A DNA stretch of 64,000 nucleotides from Pseudomonas mendocina (GTDB lineage Bacteria; Pseudomonadota; Gammaproteobacteria; Pseudomonadales; Pseudomonadaceae). The stretch covers positions 372,001-436,000 of the forward strand of contig NZ_LR134290.1 of the NCBI RefSeq assembly GCF_900636545.1. Reading direction: 5' to 3'. Numbering within the stretch: the first letter of the stretch is position 1; every line of letters begins with the position of its first letter. The notes under the pieces were generated by a model. That model saw only the letters and a list, made by a program, of their open reading frames with translations, searched no databases and was not told the origin of the DNA. This document shows positions 29,065 through 40,229 of this stretch, piece by piece. Made by a program: the position numbers and the translations under genes.

Positions 29065-29391
29065 ATGAGCGAATTCATCACCAACGTCAGCGACGCCAGC
29101 TTCGACCAGGACGTCATCCAGGCTGAGGGTCCGGTTCTGGTCGACTACTGGGCTGAATGGTGCGGTCCGTGCAAGATGATCGCGCCGGTGCTCGACGAGA
29201 TCGCCAAGGACTACCAAGGCAAGCTGAAGATCTGCAAGCTGAACATCGACGAAAACCAGGAAACCCCGCCGAAGTACGGCGTACGTGGTATCCCGACCCT
29301 GATGCTGTTCAAGAACGGCAACGTCGAGGCGACCAAGGTTGGCGCACTGTCCAAGTCGCAGCTGGCTGCGTTCCTCGACAGCAACATCTAA
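29065..29391 (+). CDS. trxA: thioredoxin 1
   Basis: Encodes 108 residues with the WCGPCK active site at about 32-37 and the cis-proline in GIPTLMLF. It is a cytoplasmic disulfide reductase fed by thioredoxin reductase. An upstream TACGGAG gives the ribosome site. Rho follows downstream on the same strand, the standard trxA-rho order. Confidence 0.97.
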   Translation: MSEFITNVSDASFDQDVIQAEGPVLVDYWAEWCGPCKMIAPVLDEIAKDYQGKLKICKLNIDENQETPPKYGVRGIPTLMLFKNGNVEATKVGALSKSQLAAFLDSNI

Positions 29392-29394
29392 GAA

Positions 29395-29476
29395 GTAGGG
29401 TGGGCTTCGGCCCATCGAGCTGGTTGCAGTTAGCGTGGTGGTGGGCTGAAGCGGAGCGCCGCCTGGCCCACCCTAC
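29395..29476. repeat. 82-bp element with perfect 11-bp inverted ends
   Basis: The ends GTAGGGTGGGC and GCCCACCCTAC are perfect inverted repeats just after trxA. The interior has a GGGCTTCGGCCC hairpin and the partially complementary GGGCTGAAGCGGAGCGCC. No coding capacity. Confidence 0.75.
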
Positions 29477-29488
29477 AGCACTGCAAGA

Positions 29489-29515
29489 AACCCCGCTAAA
29501 TTGCGGGGTTTTTCG
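29489..29515 (+). terminator. Rho-independent terminator of trxA
   Basis: The stem AACCCCGC / GCGGGGTT with a 6-nt loop is followed by TTTTCGTTTTC. It separates trxA from the rho leader. Confidence 0.9.
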
Positions 29516-29701
29516 TTTTCGGGGCTAGACGCTGTTTTTTCACGGTGTTAAATTCGGCCTCGCTGCATCTTCTATGCAGCTCTCTGCATGCCGTCGCCGA
29601 TTCATTCCTATACGAACTCGTTCGCGATCCTGTCGCCTTCTCTGCGGCGCGGCCTCTCAAGCTAACAGCTTTCTTCTCCTCTCGATGATCACGTCATTCC
29701 T
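29516..29701 (+). promoter_or_regulatory. rho promoter and leader region
   Basis: 186 AT-richer, C-rich and G-poor bases precede rho. In other bacteria the rho leader mediates Rho-dependent autoregulation, and the C-rich, unstructured stretch 29600-29690 (many TCTC/CTTCTC runs) would suit Rho loading. A -10-like TTAAAT is at about 29549. Confidence 0.4.
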
Positions 29702-30961
<1,260 letters not shown>

Positions 30962-31033
30962 GCCGCAAGCTACAGGCCACAAGCTGCAAGCTGCAAGCGG
31001 CTTGCGCTTGAGGCTTGTAGTCAACTTGCTGCG

Positions 31034-31060
31034 AGGCCGGGGAAACCCGGCCTTGTCGTT
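31034..31060 (+). terminator. rho terminator
   Basis: The stem AGGCCGGG / CCCGGCCT with a GAAA-containing loop is followed by TGTCGTTTC. Confidence 0.75.
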
Positions 31061-31145
31061 TCTGCCGGCTTCAAGCCTTCTGAAAGCCCGACTTCGGCGC
31101 TAAACTTTGCGGCCGACTCCTGCCTGTCCGACACGAGGCTCCTGC

Positions 31146-32612
31146 ATGCAGTATCGCGACCTGCGCGACTTCATCCGTGAACTGGAAAAGCGCGGCGAAC
31201 TCAAGCGCATCCAGACCCCGGTATCGCCCGTTCTGGAAATGACCGAAATCTGCGACCGCACCCTGCGCAAGGGCGGCCCGGCGTTGCTGTTCGAAAAGCC
31301 CACGGGCTTCGATGTGCCGGTGCTCGGCAATCTGTTCGGTACGCCCAAGCGCGTGGCGCTGGGCATGGGCGCCGAGGATGTCTCCGAGCTGCGTGAAATC
31401 GGCAAGCTGCTGGCTTTTCTCAAGGAGCCGGAGCCGCCAAAGGGGCTCAAGGACGCCTGGAGCAAGCTGCCGATCTTCAAGAAGGTCATCAGCATGGCGC
31501 CCAAGGTGGTCAAGGACGCGCCTTGCCACGAAGTGATCGAGGAGGGCGACGACGTCGACCTGGGCAAACTGCCGATCCAGCATTGCTGGCCGGGCGACGT
31601 GGCGCCGTTGATCACCTGGGGCCTGACCATCACCAAAGGCCCTAACAAGGAGCGGCAGAATCTTGGCATCTATCGCCAGCAGGTGATCGGCCGCAACAAG
31701 GTGATCATGCGCTGGCTCAGCCATCGCGGCGGCGCGCTGGATTACCGCGACTGGTGCCAGAAGCACCCGGACAAGCCTTACCCGGTTTGCGTGGCTCTGG
31801 GCGCCGATCCTGCGACCATCCTCGGCGCCGTGACGCCAGTGCCGGACACCCTCTCCGAATACGCCTTCGCCGGTCTGCTGCGTGGCCACCGCACCGAGCT
31901 GATCAAGGCGGTTGGCAGCGACCTGCAGGTGCCGGCCAGCGCCGAGATCGTCCTCGAGGGCGTGATCCATCCGGGCGAGACCGCGCCGGAAGGCCCCTAC
32001 GGCGACCACACCGGCTACTACAACGAGGTCGACACCTTCCCGGTGTTCACCGTCGAGCGCATCACCCGGCGCCGCGATCCGATCTATCACAGCACCTACA
32101 CCGGCCGCCCGCCGGATGAGCCGGCGATTCTCGGCGTGGCGCTGAACGAAGTGTTCGTGCCGATCCTGCAGAAGCAGTTCCCGGAAATCACCGACTTCTA
32201 TCTGCCGCCGGAAGGCTGTTCCTACCGCATGGCGGTGGTGACCATGAAGAAACAGTACCCGGGCCACGCCAAGCGCGTAATGCTCGGTGTGTGGTCGTTC
32301 CTGCGACAGTTCATGTACACCAAGTTCGTTATCGTCACCGACGACGACATCAACGCACGGGACTGGAACGACGTGATCTGGGCGATTACCACGCGCATGG
32401 ACCCCAAGCGCGACACGGTGATGATCGACAACACGCCGATCGACTACCTCGACTTCGCCTCGCCGATCTCCGGCCTGGGTTCGAAGATGGGCCTGGACGC
32501 CACCCACAAGTGGCCAGGCGAGACCTCGCGTGAATGGGGTCGCGCCATCGAGAAGGATCCGGCCGTGGTGGCGCGTGTCGACGCGCTGTGGAGCGAGCTG
32601 GGAATCGATTGA
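31146..32612 (+). CDS. ubiD: 4-hydroxy-3-polyprenylbenzoate decarboxylase
   Basis: Encodes 488 residues (E. coli UbiD 497). It decarboxylates the ubiquinone precursor using prenylated FMN made by UbiX. Family segments include [18 protein letters not shown] N-terminus, [20 protein letters not shown] (cofactor/Mn site) and [12 protein letters not shown] with the catalytic glutamate region. The start at 31146 gives [10 protein letters not shown]. The reductase gene overlaps its stop by one base. Confidence 0.96.
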   Translation: MQYRDLRDFIRELEKRGELKRIQTPVSPVLEMTEICDRTLRKGGPALLFEKPTGFDVPVLGNLFGTPKRVALGMGAEDVSELREIGKLLAFLKEPEPPKGLKDAWSKLPIFKKVISMAPKVVKDAPCHEVIEEGDDVDLGKLPIQHCWPGDVAPLITWGLTITKGPNKERQNLGIYRQQVIGRNKVIMRWLSHRGGALDYRDWCQKHPDKPYPVCVALGADPATILGAVTPVPDTLSEYAFAGLLRGHRTELIKAVGSDLQVPASAEIVLEGVIHPGETAPEGPYGDHTGYYNEVDTFPVFTVERITRRRDPIYHSTYTGRPPDEPAILGVALNEVFVPILQKQFPEITDFYLPPEGCSYRMAVVTMKKQYPGHAKRVMLGVWSFLRQFMYTKFVIVTDDDINARDWNDVIWAITTRMDPKRDTVMIDNTPIDYLDFASPISGLGSKMGLDATHKWPGETSREWGRAIEKDPAVVARVDALWSELGID

Positions 32613-33580
32613 TGAACGTCACCCTGCAACCCTCGGGCATCACCCTCGCCCTGCAACCGGGCGAACGTATCCTCGATGGCGCCCGCCGTCTGGGTTACGA
32701 CTGCCCGCAAAGCTGCCGCAATGGCAACTGCCATATCTGCGCCGCCTTGTTGGTGGAGGGGCGGGTGCGGCAGAACGGCGCCGAGCTGGACCATGGCGAG
32801 CTGTTCACCTGCCTGGCCGAGCCGCTGGAGGATTGCGTGCTGCACTGGGATGGCGTGCTGGCGCCGGGCGAGCTGCCGGTGCGCGAACTGAGCTGCCAGG
32901 TAATCGAATGCCAGGCGGTGGGTGGTGATGTGTTCCGTGTATGGCTGCGCACCCCTGCAGGCAAGGCGCCGCGCTACCACGCCGGGCAGTACCTGTTGCT
33001 GCAGCGCCCGGATGGCGAGATGGCGGCCTTCTCCCTGGCCTCGGCGCCGCATGCCGGGCGCGAGCTGGAGCTGCATATCCTCGCCCGCGAGGACAGCAGC
33101 ATCGCCCTGCTGGAGCATCTGCGCAGCACCGGCATGGCTCGCGTGCAGATGCCTTATGGCGACACTCACCTCGCCGATCTGCCTGATGGCCCGCTGGTGC
33201 TGATCGCCGCGGGCACCGGCATGGGCCAGATGCACAGCCTGATCGAGCACTGCCGCGCCGCTGGTTTCGCCCACCCGGTGCACCTTTACTGGGGTGCGCG
33301 CCGGCCCGAAGACTTCTACGAACTGCCGCATTGGGCCGAGTGGCAGCAACTGGACAACCTGCACCTGCATCAGGTGGTCAGCGACCAGTGCGGCTGGCAG
33401 GGTCGTTGCGGCCTGCTGCATGAAGCGGTACGTGAAGACTTCCCCAACCTCAAGTCGCTGCACGTCTACGCCAGCGGTTCACCAGCCATGGTCTACGCCA
33501 CGCTCGATGCGCTGGTCGAAGCCGGGATGGATGCCCACCAGATGCGCGCCGATGTGTTCGCCTACGCGCCGCGTTCATAG
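32612..33580 (+). CDS. 2Fe-2S / flavin NAD(P)H reductase (CDP-6-deoxy-glucoseen reductase-like)
   Basis: Encodes 322 residues: an N-terminal plant-type 2Fe-2S ferredoxin domain (CRNGNCHIC plus a later Cys in LFTCLAEP), an FAD-binding barrel (YHAGQYLLLQRPDGEMAAFSLAS) and an NAD(P)H domain (IAAGTGMGQMHSLIEH, C-terminal ASGSPAM). It transfers electrons from NAD(P)H through flavin to the iron-sulfur centre. The partner is unknown, but the ATGA-type overlap with ubiD hints at a link to flavin recycling. Confidence 0.9.
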   Translation: MNVTLQPSGITLALQPGERILDGARRLGYDCPQSCRNGNCHICAALLVEGRVRQNGAELDHGELFTCLAEPLEDCVLHWDGVLAPGELPVRELSCQVIECQAVGGDVFRVWLRTPAGKAPRYHAGQYLLLQRPDGEMAAFSLASAPHAGRELELHILAREDSSIALLEHLRSTGMARVQMPYGDTHLADLPDGPLVLIAAGTGMGQMHSLIEHCRAAGFAHPVHLYWGARRPEDFYELPHWAEWQQLDNLHLHQVVSDQCGWQGRCGLLHEAVREDFPNLKSLHVYASGSPAMVYATLDALVEAGMDAHQMRADVFAYAPRS

Positions 33581-33582
33581 TG

Positions 33583-33637
33583 GTAGGGCGGGTGCAACCC
33601 GCCACTGACTGATTCGACGGGTTGCACTCGCCCTGCT
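33583..33637. repeat. short palindromic repeat after the reductase gene
   Basis: GTAGGGCGGGTGCAACCCGCC at the left and GGGTTGCACTCGCCCTG at the right form imperfect inverted repeats. It belongs with the other GTAGGG-ended elements in the window. Confidence 0.6.
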
Positions 33638-33642
33638 CACTG

Positions 33643-34623
33643 CTATCGCACAGTCACCACCAGCTTGCCCACTGCCTTGCGCTGGCCGAGTGCATCGATG
33701 GCCTCGCCACCACGCTCCAGTGGGAAGGTTTGCGAGACCAGCGGCTTGAGCTTGCCTTCGGCATGCCAGGCGAACAGCTGCTGGAAGTTCTCGGCGTTGT
33801 CCTGTGGCTGACGTTGGGCGAAGGAGCCCCAGAATACGCCGACCAGGGAGGCGCCCTTGAGCAGTGGCAGGTTGGCTGGCAGGGCCGGGATGCCACCGCC
33901 GGCGGCGAAACCCACCACCAGGAAACGGCCGTTCCAGCCGATGCTGCGGAAGGCTTCCTCGAACAGCGTGCCGCCTACCGGGTCGTAGATCACGTCCACG
34001 CCCTGACCGCCGGTGAGCTTCTTCACCTCGTCCTTGAGGCTCTGCTCGCTGTAGTTGATCAGTTCGTCGGCGCCGGTGTTGCGCGCCACTTCCAGCTTCT
34101 CGGCGCTGCTCGCCGCGGCGATCACCTTGGCGCCCATGGCCTTGCCGATTTCCACCGCGGCCAGGCCGACGCCGCCCGAGGCGCCGAGCACCAACAGGGT
34201 TTCGCCGGGCTGCAGGTTGGCGCGTTGCTTGAGGGCGTGCATCGAGGTGCCGTAGGTCATGCCGAAGGCGGCCGCAGTGGTCAGGTCCATGCTCTTGGGC
34301 ACCGGCAGCACGTTGTAGGCCGGCACGGCGACCTCTTCGGCGAAGCCGCCCCAGCCGGTCAGCGCCATAACCCGGTCACCGGCGCGCAGGTGGCTGACCT
34401 TCTCGCCAACGGCCTTGACCACGCCGGCTACTTCACCGCCTGGGGCGAAAGGGAAGGGCGGTTTGAACTGGTATTTGCCTTCGATGATCAGCGTGTCGGG
34501 GAAGTTGACCCCGGCGGCCTGCACCTCGATCAGTACTTCGTTCTTTTTCGGCTCGGGGCTTGGCAGATCTTCCAGTACCAGGGTCTCGGCGGGGCCGAAG
34601 GCTTTGCACAGCAGGGCTTTCAT
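33643..34623 (-). CDS. NADPH:quinone oxidoreductase (zinc-free medium-chain dehydrogenase)
   Basis: Encodes 326 residues of the MDR superfamily quinone reductase group: FPDTLIIEGKYQFKPPFPFAPGGEVAGVV in the catalytic domain and the Rossmann motif VLGASGGVGLAAVEIGKAMGAKVIAAASS at about 145-175. No structural zinc cysteines are present. I prefer the start at 34623 since an AGAGGA lies 9 bases upstream; the ATG at 34632 sits too near it. Confidence 0.92.
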   Translation of the reverse strand: MKALLCKAFGPAETLVLEDLPSPEPKKNEVLIEVQAAGVNFPDTLIIEGKYQFKPPFPFAPGGEVAGVVKAVGEKVSHLRAGDRVMALTGWGGFAEEVAVPAYNVLPVPKSMDLTTAAAFGMTYGTSMHALKQRANLQPGETLLVLGASGGVGLAAVEIGKAMGAKVIAAASSAEKLEVARNTGADELINYSEQSLKDEVKKLTGGQGVDVIYDPVGGTLFEEAFRSIGWNGRFLVVGFAAGGGIPALPANLPLLKGASLVGVFWGSFAQRQPQDNAENFQQLFAWHAEGKLKPLVSQTFPLERGGEAIDALGQRKAVGKLVVTVR

Positions 34624-34778
34624 GAAGGTCATTCCTCTTGCAGGGTGCCATGCAGTGTAGAAAGCGCCCGTCGAGGGTCAACGAGCATGCCCATGCCTGA
34701 TAGGTCGGCATAAGCGTCGGGCTTGGGTGCTGGCCTGGGGATGGCTATGCTAGGCACATCCCCGATGGAGTGCCGAAC

Positions 34779-35183
34779 GTGAAACTGTTGACCGCCCTGC
34801 TGCTGAGCCTGTCGATCTGCCTGCCTGCCCTGGCGTCTTCGGAGAAGAAGGAAGAAGCCCCGACGACGCTCTACTACAACCTGACGCCAGCCCTGATCGG
34901 TAACCTGGCCGATACCGGCAACCGCCTGAAATTCTTCAAGGCCGATGTGTCGTTGCGTGTGACCGGTACCGAGGCGGAGGAGAAGATCAAACAGCATGAG
35001 CCGCTGATCCGTCATCAGATGGTGATGCTGTTCTCGGCCCAGACCAGCGAGACCATCAATGCCCCCGATGGCCGTGAGAACCTGCGCCTGGAAGCGTTGA
35101 AGAAGGTGCAGGACGCGATCAATGGCGAAGAGGGCAAGCCCATCGTCGAAGACCTGCTGTTCAACAACCTGATCATTCAGTAG
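34779..35183 (+). CDS. FliL-like exported protein
   Basis: Encodes 134 residues from a GTG at 34779 (GGAG 8 bases upstream): a signal peptide (KLLTALLLSLSICLPALA), then a FliL-type periplasmic domain (TLYYNLTPALIGNLADTGNRLKFFKADVSLRV, IRHQMVMLFSAQTSETI, ALKKVQDAI). FliL acts at the flagellar basal body, but no flagellar genes are nearby. The real role of this stand-alone version is unknown. Confidence 0.78.
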   Translation: MKLLTALLLSLSICLPALASSEKKEEAPTTLYYNLTPALIGNLADTGNRLKFFKADVSLRVTGTEAEEKIKQHEPLIRHQMVMLFSAQTSETINAPDGRENLRLEALKKVQDAINGEEGKPIVEDLLFNNLIIQ

Positions 35184-35265
35184 CGGCGAATTCTCTTTGC
35201 TTTTGGACGCTGTGTTAGCGGTGAGGGTAAAAGCGATTCGCGGCTGAAGCCGCTCCAACTGTTAT

Positions 35266-36390
35266 TCAGGCCATCTGTGCCAGGGTCTTACGAAAGCGGC
35301 TCAGTGCCGCGATGAAGAACAGCGCGCCGATGCCGGCGATGGCCAGCATGTAGGGCCAGACGATCGCGAACCCCGCGCCGCGATAGAGAATGGCCTGGGC
35401 CAGCGCGACGAAGTGGGTGGTCGGCGCCGCCAGCATGATCTGCTGTACCAGCTCAGGCATGCTCTCGCGCGGTGTGGTGCCGCCGGAGAGGATCTGCAGC
35501 GGCAGCAGCACCAGGATGATCAATAGCCCCAGCTGCGGCATCGAGCGCGCCACCGTGCCGAAGAAGATGCCCATCGAGGTGGTGGCGAACAGGTGCAGCG
35601 CCGCGCCGGCCAGGAACAGCGCGATGGAACCCTCGATCGGCACCTGCAGCCAGCCTTGTACCACCAGCAGCAGCGACAGCGCCGCAGCTGTGAGCACCAC
35701 CAGCCCCATCGACCAGACCTTGGCCAGCATGATTTCCAGCGGCGTCACCGGCATCACCAGCAGGTGTTCCACGGTGCCGTGCTCGCGCTCGCGGATCAGC
35801 GCCGCGCCAGTGAGGATGATCGACAGCATGGTGATCTGGTTGATCACCTCCATCACCGAGCCGAACCAGGCGCGCGTCAGGTTCGGGTTGAACTGTATGC
35901 GCAGCGCCAGTTCGGCCGGCTGCTGCAGCTCGCCACGGTAGCGGCGGACGAACTCGGCCACCTCGCTGGCGCCGATGTTCTGGATATAGCCGGCACCGGT
36001 GAAGGCCATGCTCACCTGGGTGGCGTCGACATTGAGCTGGATCGCCGGGCTGCGGCCAGCGAGTACGTCGCGCTGGAAGTCCGGCGGAATGTTCAGGGTG
36101 AAGGTGTAGCGCCCGGAATCCATGCCGCGATCCATTTCGCTCAGGTCGATGCGCTCCGGCGTGCGGAAGTAGGGCTCCTGGAAGGCCTGGATCAGACGTT
36201 CGGAAAGTTGCGACTGGTCCTCGTCGACCACGGCGATGGCGGCGTTGTGCAGGCTCTCCGGCATGCTGGTGGCAGCCGAGTAGATGCCCATGCTGAACGC
36301 CCAGAGGATCAGCAGCACCAGCGCCAGATCGTGCTGTAGGCTGCGCAGCTCCTTGATGCCGAGATGAAAGATATTGGCCAGGCGTTCCAT
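35266..36390 (-). CDS. yhhJ: YhhJ-type ABC-2 permease
   Basis: Encodes 374 residues: an N-terminal helix, a large periplasmic domain (about 45-170), and an ABC-2 membrane domain with IREREHGTVEHLLVMPVTPLEIMLAKVW. Last gene of the HlyD-RbbA-YhhJ operon; its start overlaps the stop of the preceding gene by one base. Such systems export drugs or envelope components, substrate unknown. Confidence 0.9.
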   Translation of the reverse strand: MERLANIFHLGIKELRSLQHDLALVLLILWAFSMGIYSAATSMPESLHNAAIAVVDEDQSQLSERLIQAFQEPYFRTPERIDLSEMDRGMDSGRYTFTLNIPPDFQRDVLAGRSPAIQLNVDATQVSMAFTGAGYIQNIGASEVAEFVRRYRGELQQPAELALRIQFNPNLTRAWFGSVMEVINQITMLSIILTGAALIREREHGTVEHLLVMPVTPLEIMLAKVWSMGLVVLTAAALSLLLVVQGWLQVPIEGSIALFLAGAALHLFATTSMGIFFGTVARSMPQLGLLIILVLLPLQILSGGTTPRESMPELVQQIMLAAPTTHFVALAQAILYRGAGFAIVWPYMLAIAGIGALFFIAALSRFRKTLAQMA

Positions 36391-39095
36391 CAGACCTCCT
36401 GTTTGCGCAGCAGGCTGGCGCTGAGCAGAGTCAGCAGCGGGATGGTCAGCGCCAGGGTGAGGAAGTAGCCGACCAGGTCATGGAATTCGAGCGCCTTGGA
36501 GAACAGCCCGCGGCTGATCACTAGGAACTGCGACGTAGGGTAGAGCTGGCCAACCAGGGCGCCGAATCCTTCCAGCGAGGCGACCGGGTAGATCAGCCCG
36601 GAGAACTGGATGGCCGGCAGCAGGGTGGCGATGGCGGTGCCGAACACCGCGGCGATCTGGCTCTTGGTGAAGGTCGACATCAGCAGGCCGAGGCCGGTGG
36701 CGCAGGCCAGGTAGAGCAGGGCGCCGGCCAGCAGGGTCAGCGGGTTGCCCTTGAGCGGTACGTCGAACACGGTGACCGCCAACAGCATCAGCAGGATGAA
36801 GTTGAACAGGCCCAGGGCGATGTAGGGCAACTGCTTGCCGAGCAGGAACTCCAGGCGGGTGACCGGGGTGACGTAGAGGTTGATGATCGAGCCCAGCTCC
36901 TTCTCGCGCACCACGCCCAGCGCCGTGAGCATCGCCGGGATGAGCATCAGCAGCAGCGGAATCACCGCCGGCACCATGGCCTTGAGGCTTTCCACGTCCG
37001 GGTTGTAGCGGTAGCGCACTTCCAGTTCGGCGGCGCTGGCAGCTTGTGGCTGGGGTGAGCGGCGCGCCAGTTCCGCCAGGTAGTGCTGATGCAGGCCGGT
37101 AACGTAGCCCTTGATGGTTTCGGCGCGGGTCGGCATGGCGCCGTCGATCCACATGCCGATCTGCGGGTTGTCGCCGTGCTTGAGGTCACGGCCGAAGTTC
37201 GGCGGAATCTCCACGGCAAGACTGATGTCGCCATTGCGCAGGCGATGCTCCAGCTCGTCGTAATCGGGGAGCGGCGCCTTCTCCAGGAAGTAACGCGAGC
37301 CGGACAGGTTCAGGTGGTACTCCTGGCTGGTGGTGGTCTGGTCGCGATCCAGTACGGCGAAGCTCAGATCCTCCACGTCGAGGCTGATGCCGTAGCCGAT
37401 GATGAACAGCAGCAGCACCGTGCCGAGCAGTGCCATGCCGCCACGAATCGGGTCGCGGCACAGTTCCAGCGCCTCGCGCCGGGCGTAGCTGAGCAGGCGG
37501 CGCAAACTGAACAGCTGGCGCTGCGGTGGTGGTGCCTGTTCAAGCGGCGGCGCCTCGCTGGCGGGCTGTTCGCCAACCGCCTCCTGCAGGTAGGCGATGA
37601 AGGTGGCTTCGAGGCTATCCAGCCCGCGTTTTTCCATCAGACCCTGCGGCGTGTCGCTGTCGAGCACCTTGCCGGCATGCATCAGCGAGATGCGGTCGCA
37701 GCGCTGCGCCTCGTTCATGAAGTGGGTGGAGATGAAGATGGTCACGCCGTCCTGGCGCGACAGGTCGAGCATCAGTTGCCAGAAGCCGTCGCGGGCCACC
37801 GGGTCGACGCCCGAGGTGGGCTCGTCGAGGATCAGTATCTCCGGCTTGTGGATCACCGCCACGGCCAGCGACAGGCGCTGGCGTATGCCCAGCGGCAGGC
37901 GCTCGGGAAGCATGTCCATAACCTCGCCGAGGTCGAAGCGTGCGGCCATCTGCGCCACGCGTGGTTCGATCTCCTCGGTCGGGACATGGAACAGTTGCGC
38001 ATGCAGCACCAGGTTCTGCCTTACGGTCAGTTCGCCATACAGGGAGAACGCCTGGGACATGTAGCCGACCCGCTTGCGCGTGGCCATGTCGCGAGGGTCG
38101 ACGGCCTGGCCGAACAGCAGCGCCTCGCCCTCACTGGCCGGCAGCAGGCCAGTGAGCATCTTCATGGTGGTGCTCTTGCCGCAGCCGTTGGAGCCGAGAA
38201 AACCAAAGATCTCGCCACGACGGATGCGAAACGACACCGAATCGACAGCGACGAAATCACCGAAGCGCATGGTCAGGCACTTGGCCTCGATGGCGATCTC
38301 GTTGCTGCCATGCAGGGGCGGAATCACCACCTGCTGATGGCCGCGTCGGCGTTCCTCCGGCAGCAGGGCAATGAAGGCCTGCTCAAGGCTCGCGGTGCTG
38401 GTGCGTGCACGCAGGTCGGCCGGGCTGCCTTCGGCCAGCACGCGGCCGGCATCCATCGCCACCAGGTGATCGAAGCGGTCGGCCTCTTCCATGTAGGCGG
38501 TCGCCACGATCACGCTCATCTGCGGGCGCTGCCGGCGAATGCGCTCGATCAGCTCCCAGAACTGGTTGCGCGACAACGGATCGACGCCGGTGGTCGGCTC
38601 GTCGAGGATCAGCAGATCCGGGTCATGGATCAGCGCACAGCACAGCCCGAGTTTCTGTTTCATGCCGCCGGACAGCTTACCGGCCGGGCGCTCACGGAAT
38701 GCTGCCATGCCGGTGCTGCGTAGCAGGTCGTCGATGCGCCGCTCGCGCTCGGCAGTATCCTGGCCAAACAGGCGGCCGAAGAAGTCGAGGTTCTCGAACA
38801 CCGACAGCGTTGGATATAGGTTCTTGCCCAGGCCCTGCGGCATATAGGCAATGTGAGGGCATACAGTGCGCCGATGACGAGCATCGGCCATATCGCCACC
38901 GAGCACCTCGACCTGGCCGCCCTGAATCTTGCGCGCGCCAGCGACCAGCGCTAGCAGGCTCGATTTGCCGACGCCGTCCGGGCCGATCAGGCCGACCATG
39001 CTTCGGGCCGGCAATTGCAGATCGATGGCGTCGAGGGCGCGGGTCTGGCCGTAGCGCAGGCCGACGCCACTCAGGCGTGCGACCGGCGCGTTCAT
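36390..39095 (-). CDS. rbbA: RbbA-type fused ABC ATPase/permease
   Basis: Encodes 901 residues with two nucleotide-binding domains and a C-terminal ABC-2 permease. Walker A 1 reads GPDGVGKSS, with an Asp instead of Asn, and signature [10 protein letters not shown]. Walker A 2 reads GSNGCGKST, with Walker [14 protein letters not shown]. The permease half has the [26 protein letters not shown] loop. E. coli RbbA (YhiH) is called ribosome-associated ATPase, but the HlyD and YhhJ neighbours point to an exporter. I chose the ATG at 39095, overlapping the HlyD stop by 4 bases. Confidence 0.9.
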   Translation of the reverse strand: MNAPVARLSGVGLRYGQTRALDAIDLQLPARSMVGLIGPDGVGKSSLLALVAGARKIQGGQVEVLGGDMADARHRRTVCPHIAYMPQGLGKNLYPTLSVFENLDFFGRLFGQDTAERERRIDDLLRSTGMAAFRERPAGKLSGGMKQKLGLCCALIHDPDLLILDEPTTGVDPLSRNQFWELIERIRRQRPQMSVIVATAYMEEADRFDHLVAMDAGRVLAEGSPADLRARTSTASLEQAFIALLPEERRRGHQQVVIPPLHGSNEIAIEAKCLTMRFGDFVAVDSVSFRIRRGEIFGFLGSNGCGKSTTMKMLTGLLPASEGEALLFGQAVDPRDMATRKRVGYMSQAFSLYGELTVRQNLVLHAQLFHVPTEEIEPRVAQMAARFDLGEVMDMLPERLPLGIRQRLSLAVAVIHKPEILILDEPTSGVDPVARDGFWQLMLDLSRQDGVTIFISTHFMNEAQRCDRISLMHAGKVLDSDTPQGLMEKRGLDSLEATFIAYLQEAVGEQPASEAPPLEQAPPPQRQLFSLRRLLSYARREALELCRDPIRGGMALLGTVLLLFIIGYGISLDVEDLSFAVLDRDQTTTSQEYHLNLSGSRYFLEKAPLPDYDELEHRLRNGDISLAVEIPPNFGRDLKHGDNPQIGMWIDGAMPTRAETIKGYVTGLHQHYLAELARRSPQPQAASAAELEVRYRYNPDVESLKAMVPAVIPLLLMLIPAMLTALGVVREKELGSIINLYVTPVTRLEFLLGKQLPYIALGLFNFILLMLLAVTVFDVPLKGNPLTLLAGALLYLACATGLGLLMSTFTKSQIAAVFGTAIATLLPAIQFSGLIYPVASLEGFGALVGQLYPTSQFLVISRGLFSKALEFHDLVGYFLTLALTIPLLTLLSASLLRKQEV

Positions 39096-40156
39096 TGCGG
39101 GACCTTGATCGCCAGGTGTGCGGGCCATTCGGCCTCTGGGTCGAGGCGCAGGTAGGCCATGCCGGGCACACCGGTCTTGACCTGCTGCAGGTGCTTGCTC
39201 AAGAGCTCCGGATCGATGCGCGCCTTGACTCGGAACATCAGCTTCTCGCGTTCGCTCGCGGTCTCCACGGTCTTCGGGGTGAACTGGGCGACGCTGGCGA
39301 CATAACTGACCTTGGCCGGGATCACGTACTGCGGTGCGGCGTCGATCACCAGGCGCACTTCGCTGCCGAGGGCGACGCGACCGGCCTGGCGCTCGGGCAG
39401 GAAGAAGGTCATGTAGACGTCGGTGAGGTCCACCAGATTGAGCAGCTTGCCGCCGGCACCGAGCACTTCGCCGGGTTGGGTGACGCGATACTGTACGCGC
39501 CCGGCGCGTGGCGCCTTTAGCTGGCTGTCGTCGATATCCACTTGCAGGCGCTCGACGCTGGCGCGTGCGGCGTCGGTCGCCGACTGCGCCTCGATGGCCT
39601 GCGACTGGGCTGCCGCTATACCGGCCTCGGCCGAGCTGACTTGCGCGCGCGCGGCTGCCAGCGCGGCCTCGGCGCTTTGCAGGCGGGCCAGGTCGTCATC
39701 CAGCTGTTGCTGAGCCATGGCGTTGCGCTTGACCAGGGTTTCGCTGCGCGCATGACGTTTACGCGCGGCATCCAGCTCGGCCTGGCGCTGGCGCACGACG
39801 GCCTCGGCAGTGAGTTTCTCGCTTTCGCGCAGGCGGATCTGGCTGGCCGCCGTGTTCTGGCCATTTTCGGCCTGGCGCAACTGGGCGCGGGCCTGGGCCA
39901 GCTGGGCTTCGAGCACTTGCGTGTCCATGCGCGCGAGAACCTGGCCTGGCTCGACGAAGTCACCTTCGTCGACCTCGATGCTGGCGACGCGCCCGGCGAG
40001 CTTGGTCGCCACATCCACTTCGGTGGCTTCGATACGCCCGTTACCGCTGGCGAACCCTTCGCCCAGGCCCTGTGGGCGTAGTTGCCACCAGGCCAGGGCG
40101 GCGAGTACCGCGACACCGGCGGCGATCAGAAAAGGCAGGCGACGTTGTGTATTCAT
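39092..40156 (-). CDS. HlyD-family membrane fusion protein
   Basis: Encodes 354 residues: one N-terminal membrane helix ([16 protein letters not shown]), a lipoyl/hairpin region with a long coiled coil (about 75-220, [14 protein letters not shown]...), and a beta-barrel domain. It resembles YhiI, the periplasmic adaptor of the RbbA-YhhJ transporter. First gene of the operon (HlyD, RbbA, YhhJ). Confidence 0.91.
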   Translation of the reverse strand: MNTQRRLPFLIAAGVAVLAALAWWQLRPQGLGEGFASGNGRIEATEVDVATKLAGRVASIEVDEGDFVEPGQVLARMDTQVLEAQLAQARAQLRQAENGQNTAASQIRLRESEKLTAEAVVRQRQAELDAARKRHARSETLVKRNAMAQQQLDDDLARLQSAEAALAAARAQVSSAEAGIAAAQSQAIEAQSATDAARASVERLQVDIDDSQLKAPRAGRVQYRVTQPGEVLGAGGKLLNLVDLTDVYMTFFLPERQAGRVALGSEVRLVIDAAPQYVIPAKVSYVASVAQFTPKTVETASEREKLMFRVKARIDPELLSKHLQQVKTGVPGMAYLRLDPEAEWPAHLAIKVPQ

Positions 40157-40229
40157 CGGTCATATCCTTTCGTGAGCCTCTCCCTGGAGAGAGGCCATGA
40201 ACAGGTTTCCATTGTCCGTCGCCACCAGT

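Noticed and set aside
31071..32507. Minus-strand frame of 478 residues opposite ubiD
   Set aside because: His/Asp/Val-rich shadow of conserved ubiD codons with no domain pattern.
37083..38723. Plus-strand frame of 546 residues over the RbbA-type gene
   Set aside because: It is an antisense shadow of a gene with two complete ATP-binding domains; no recognisable protein motifs.
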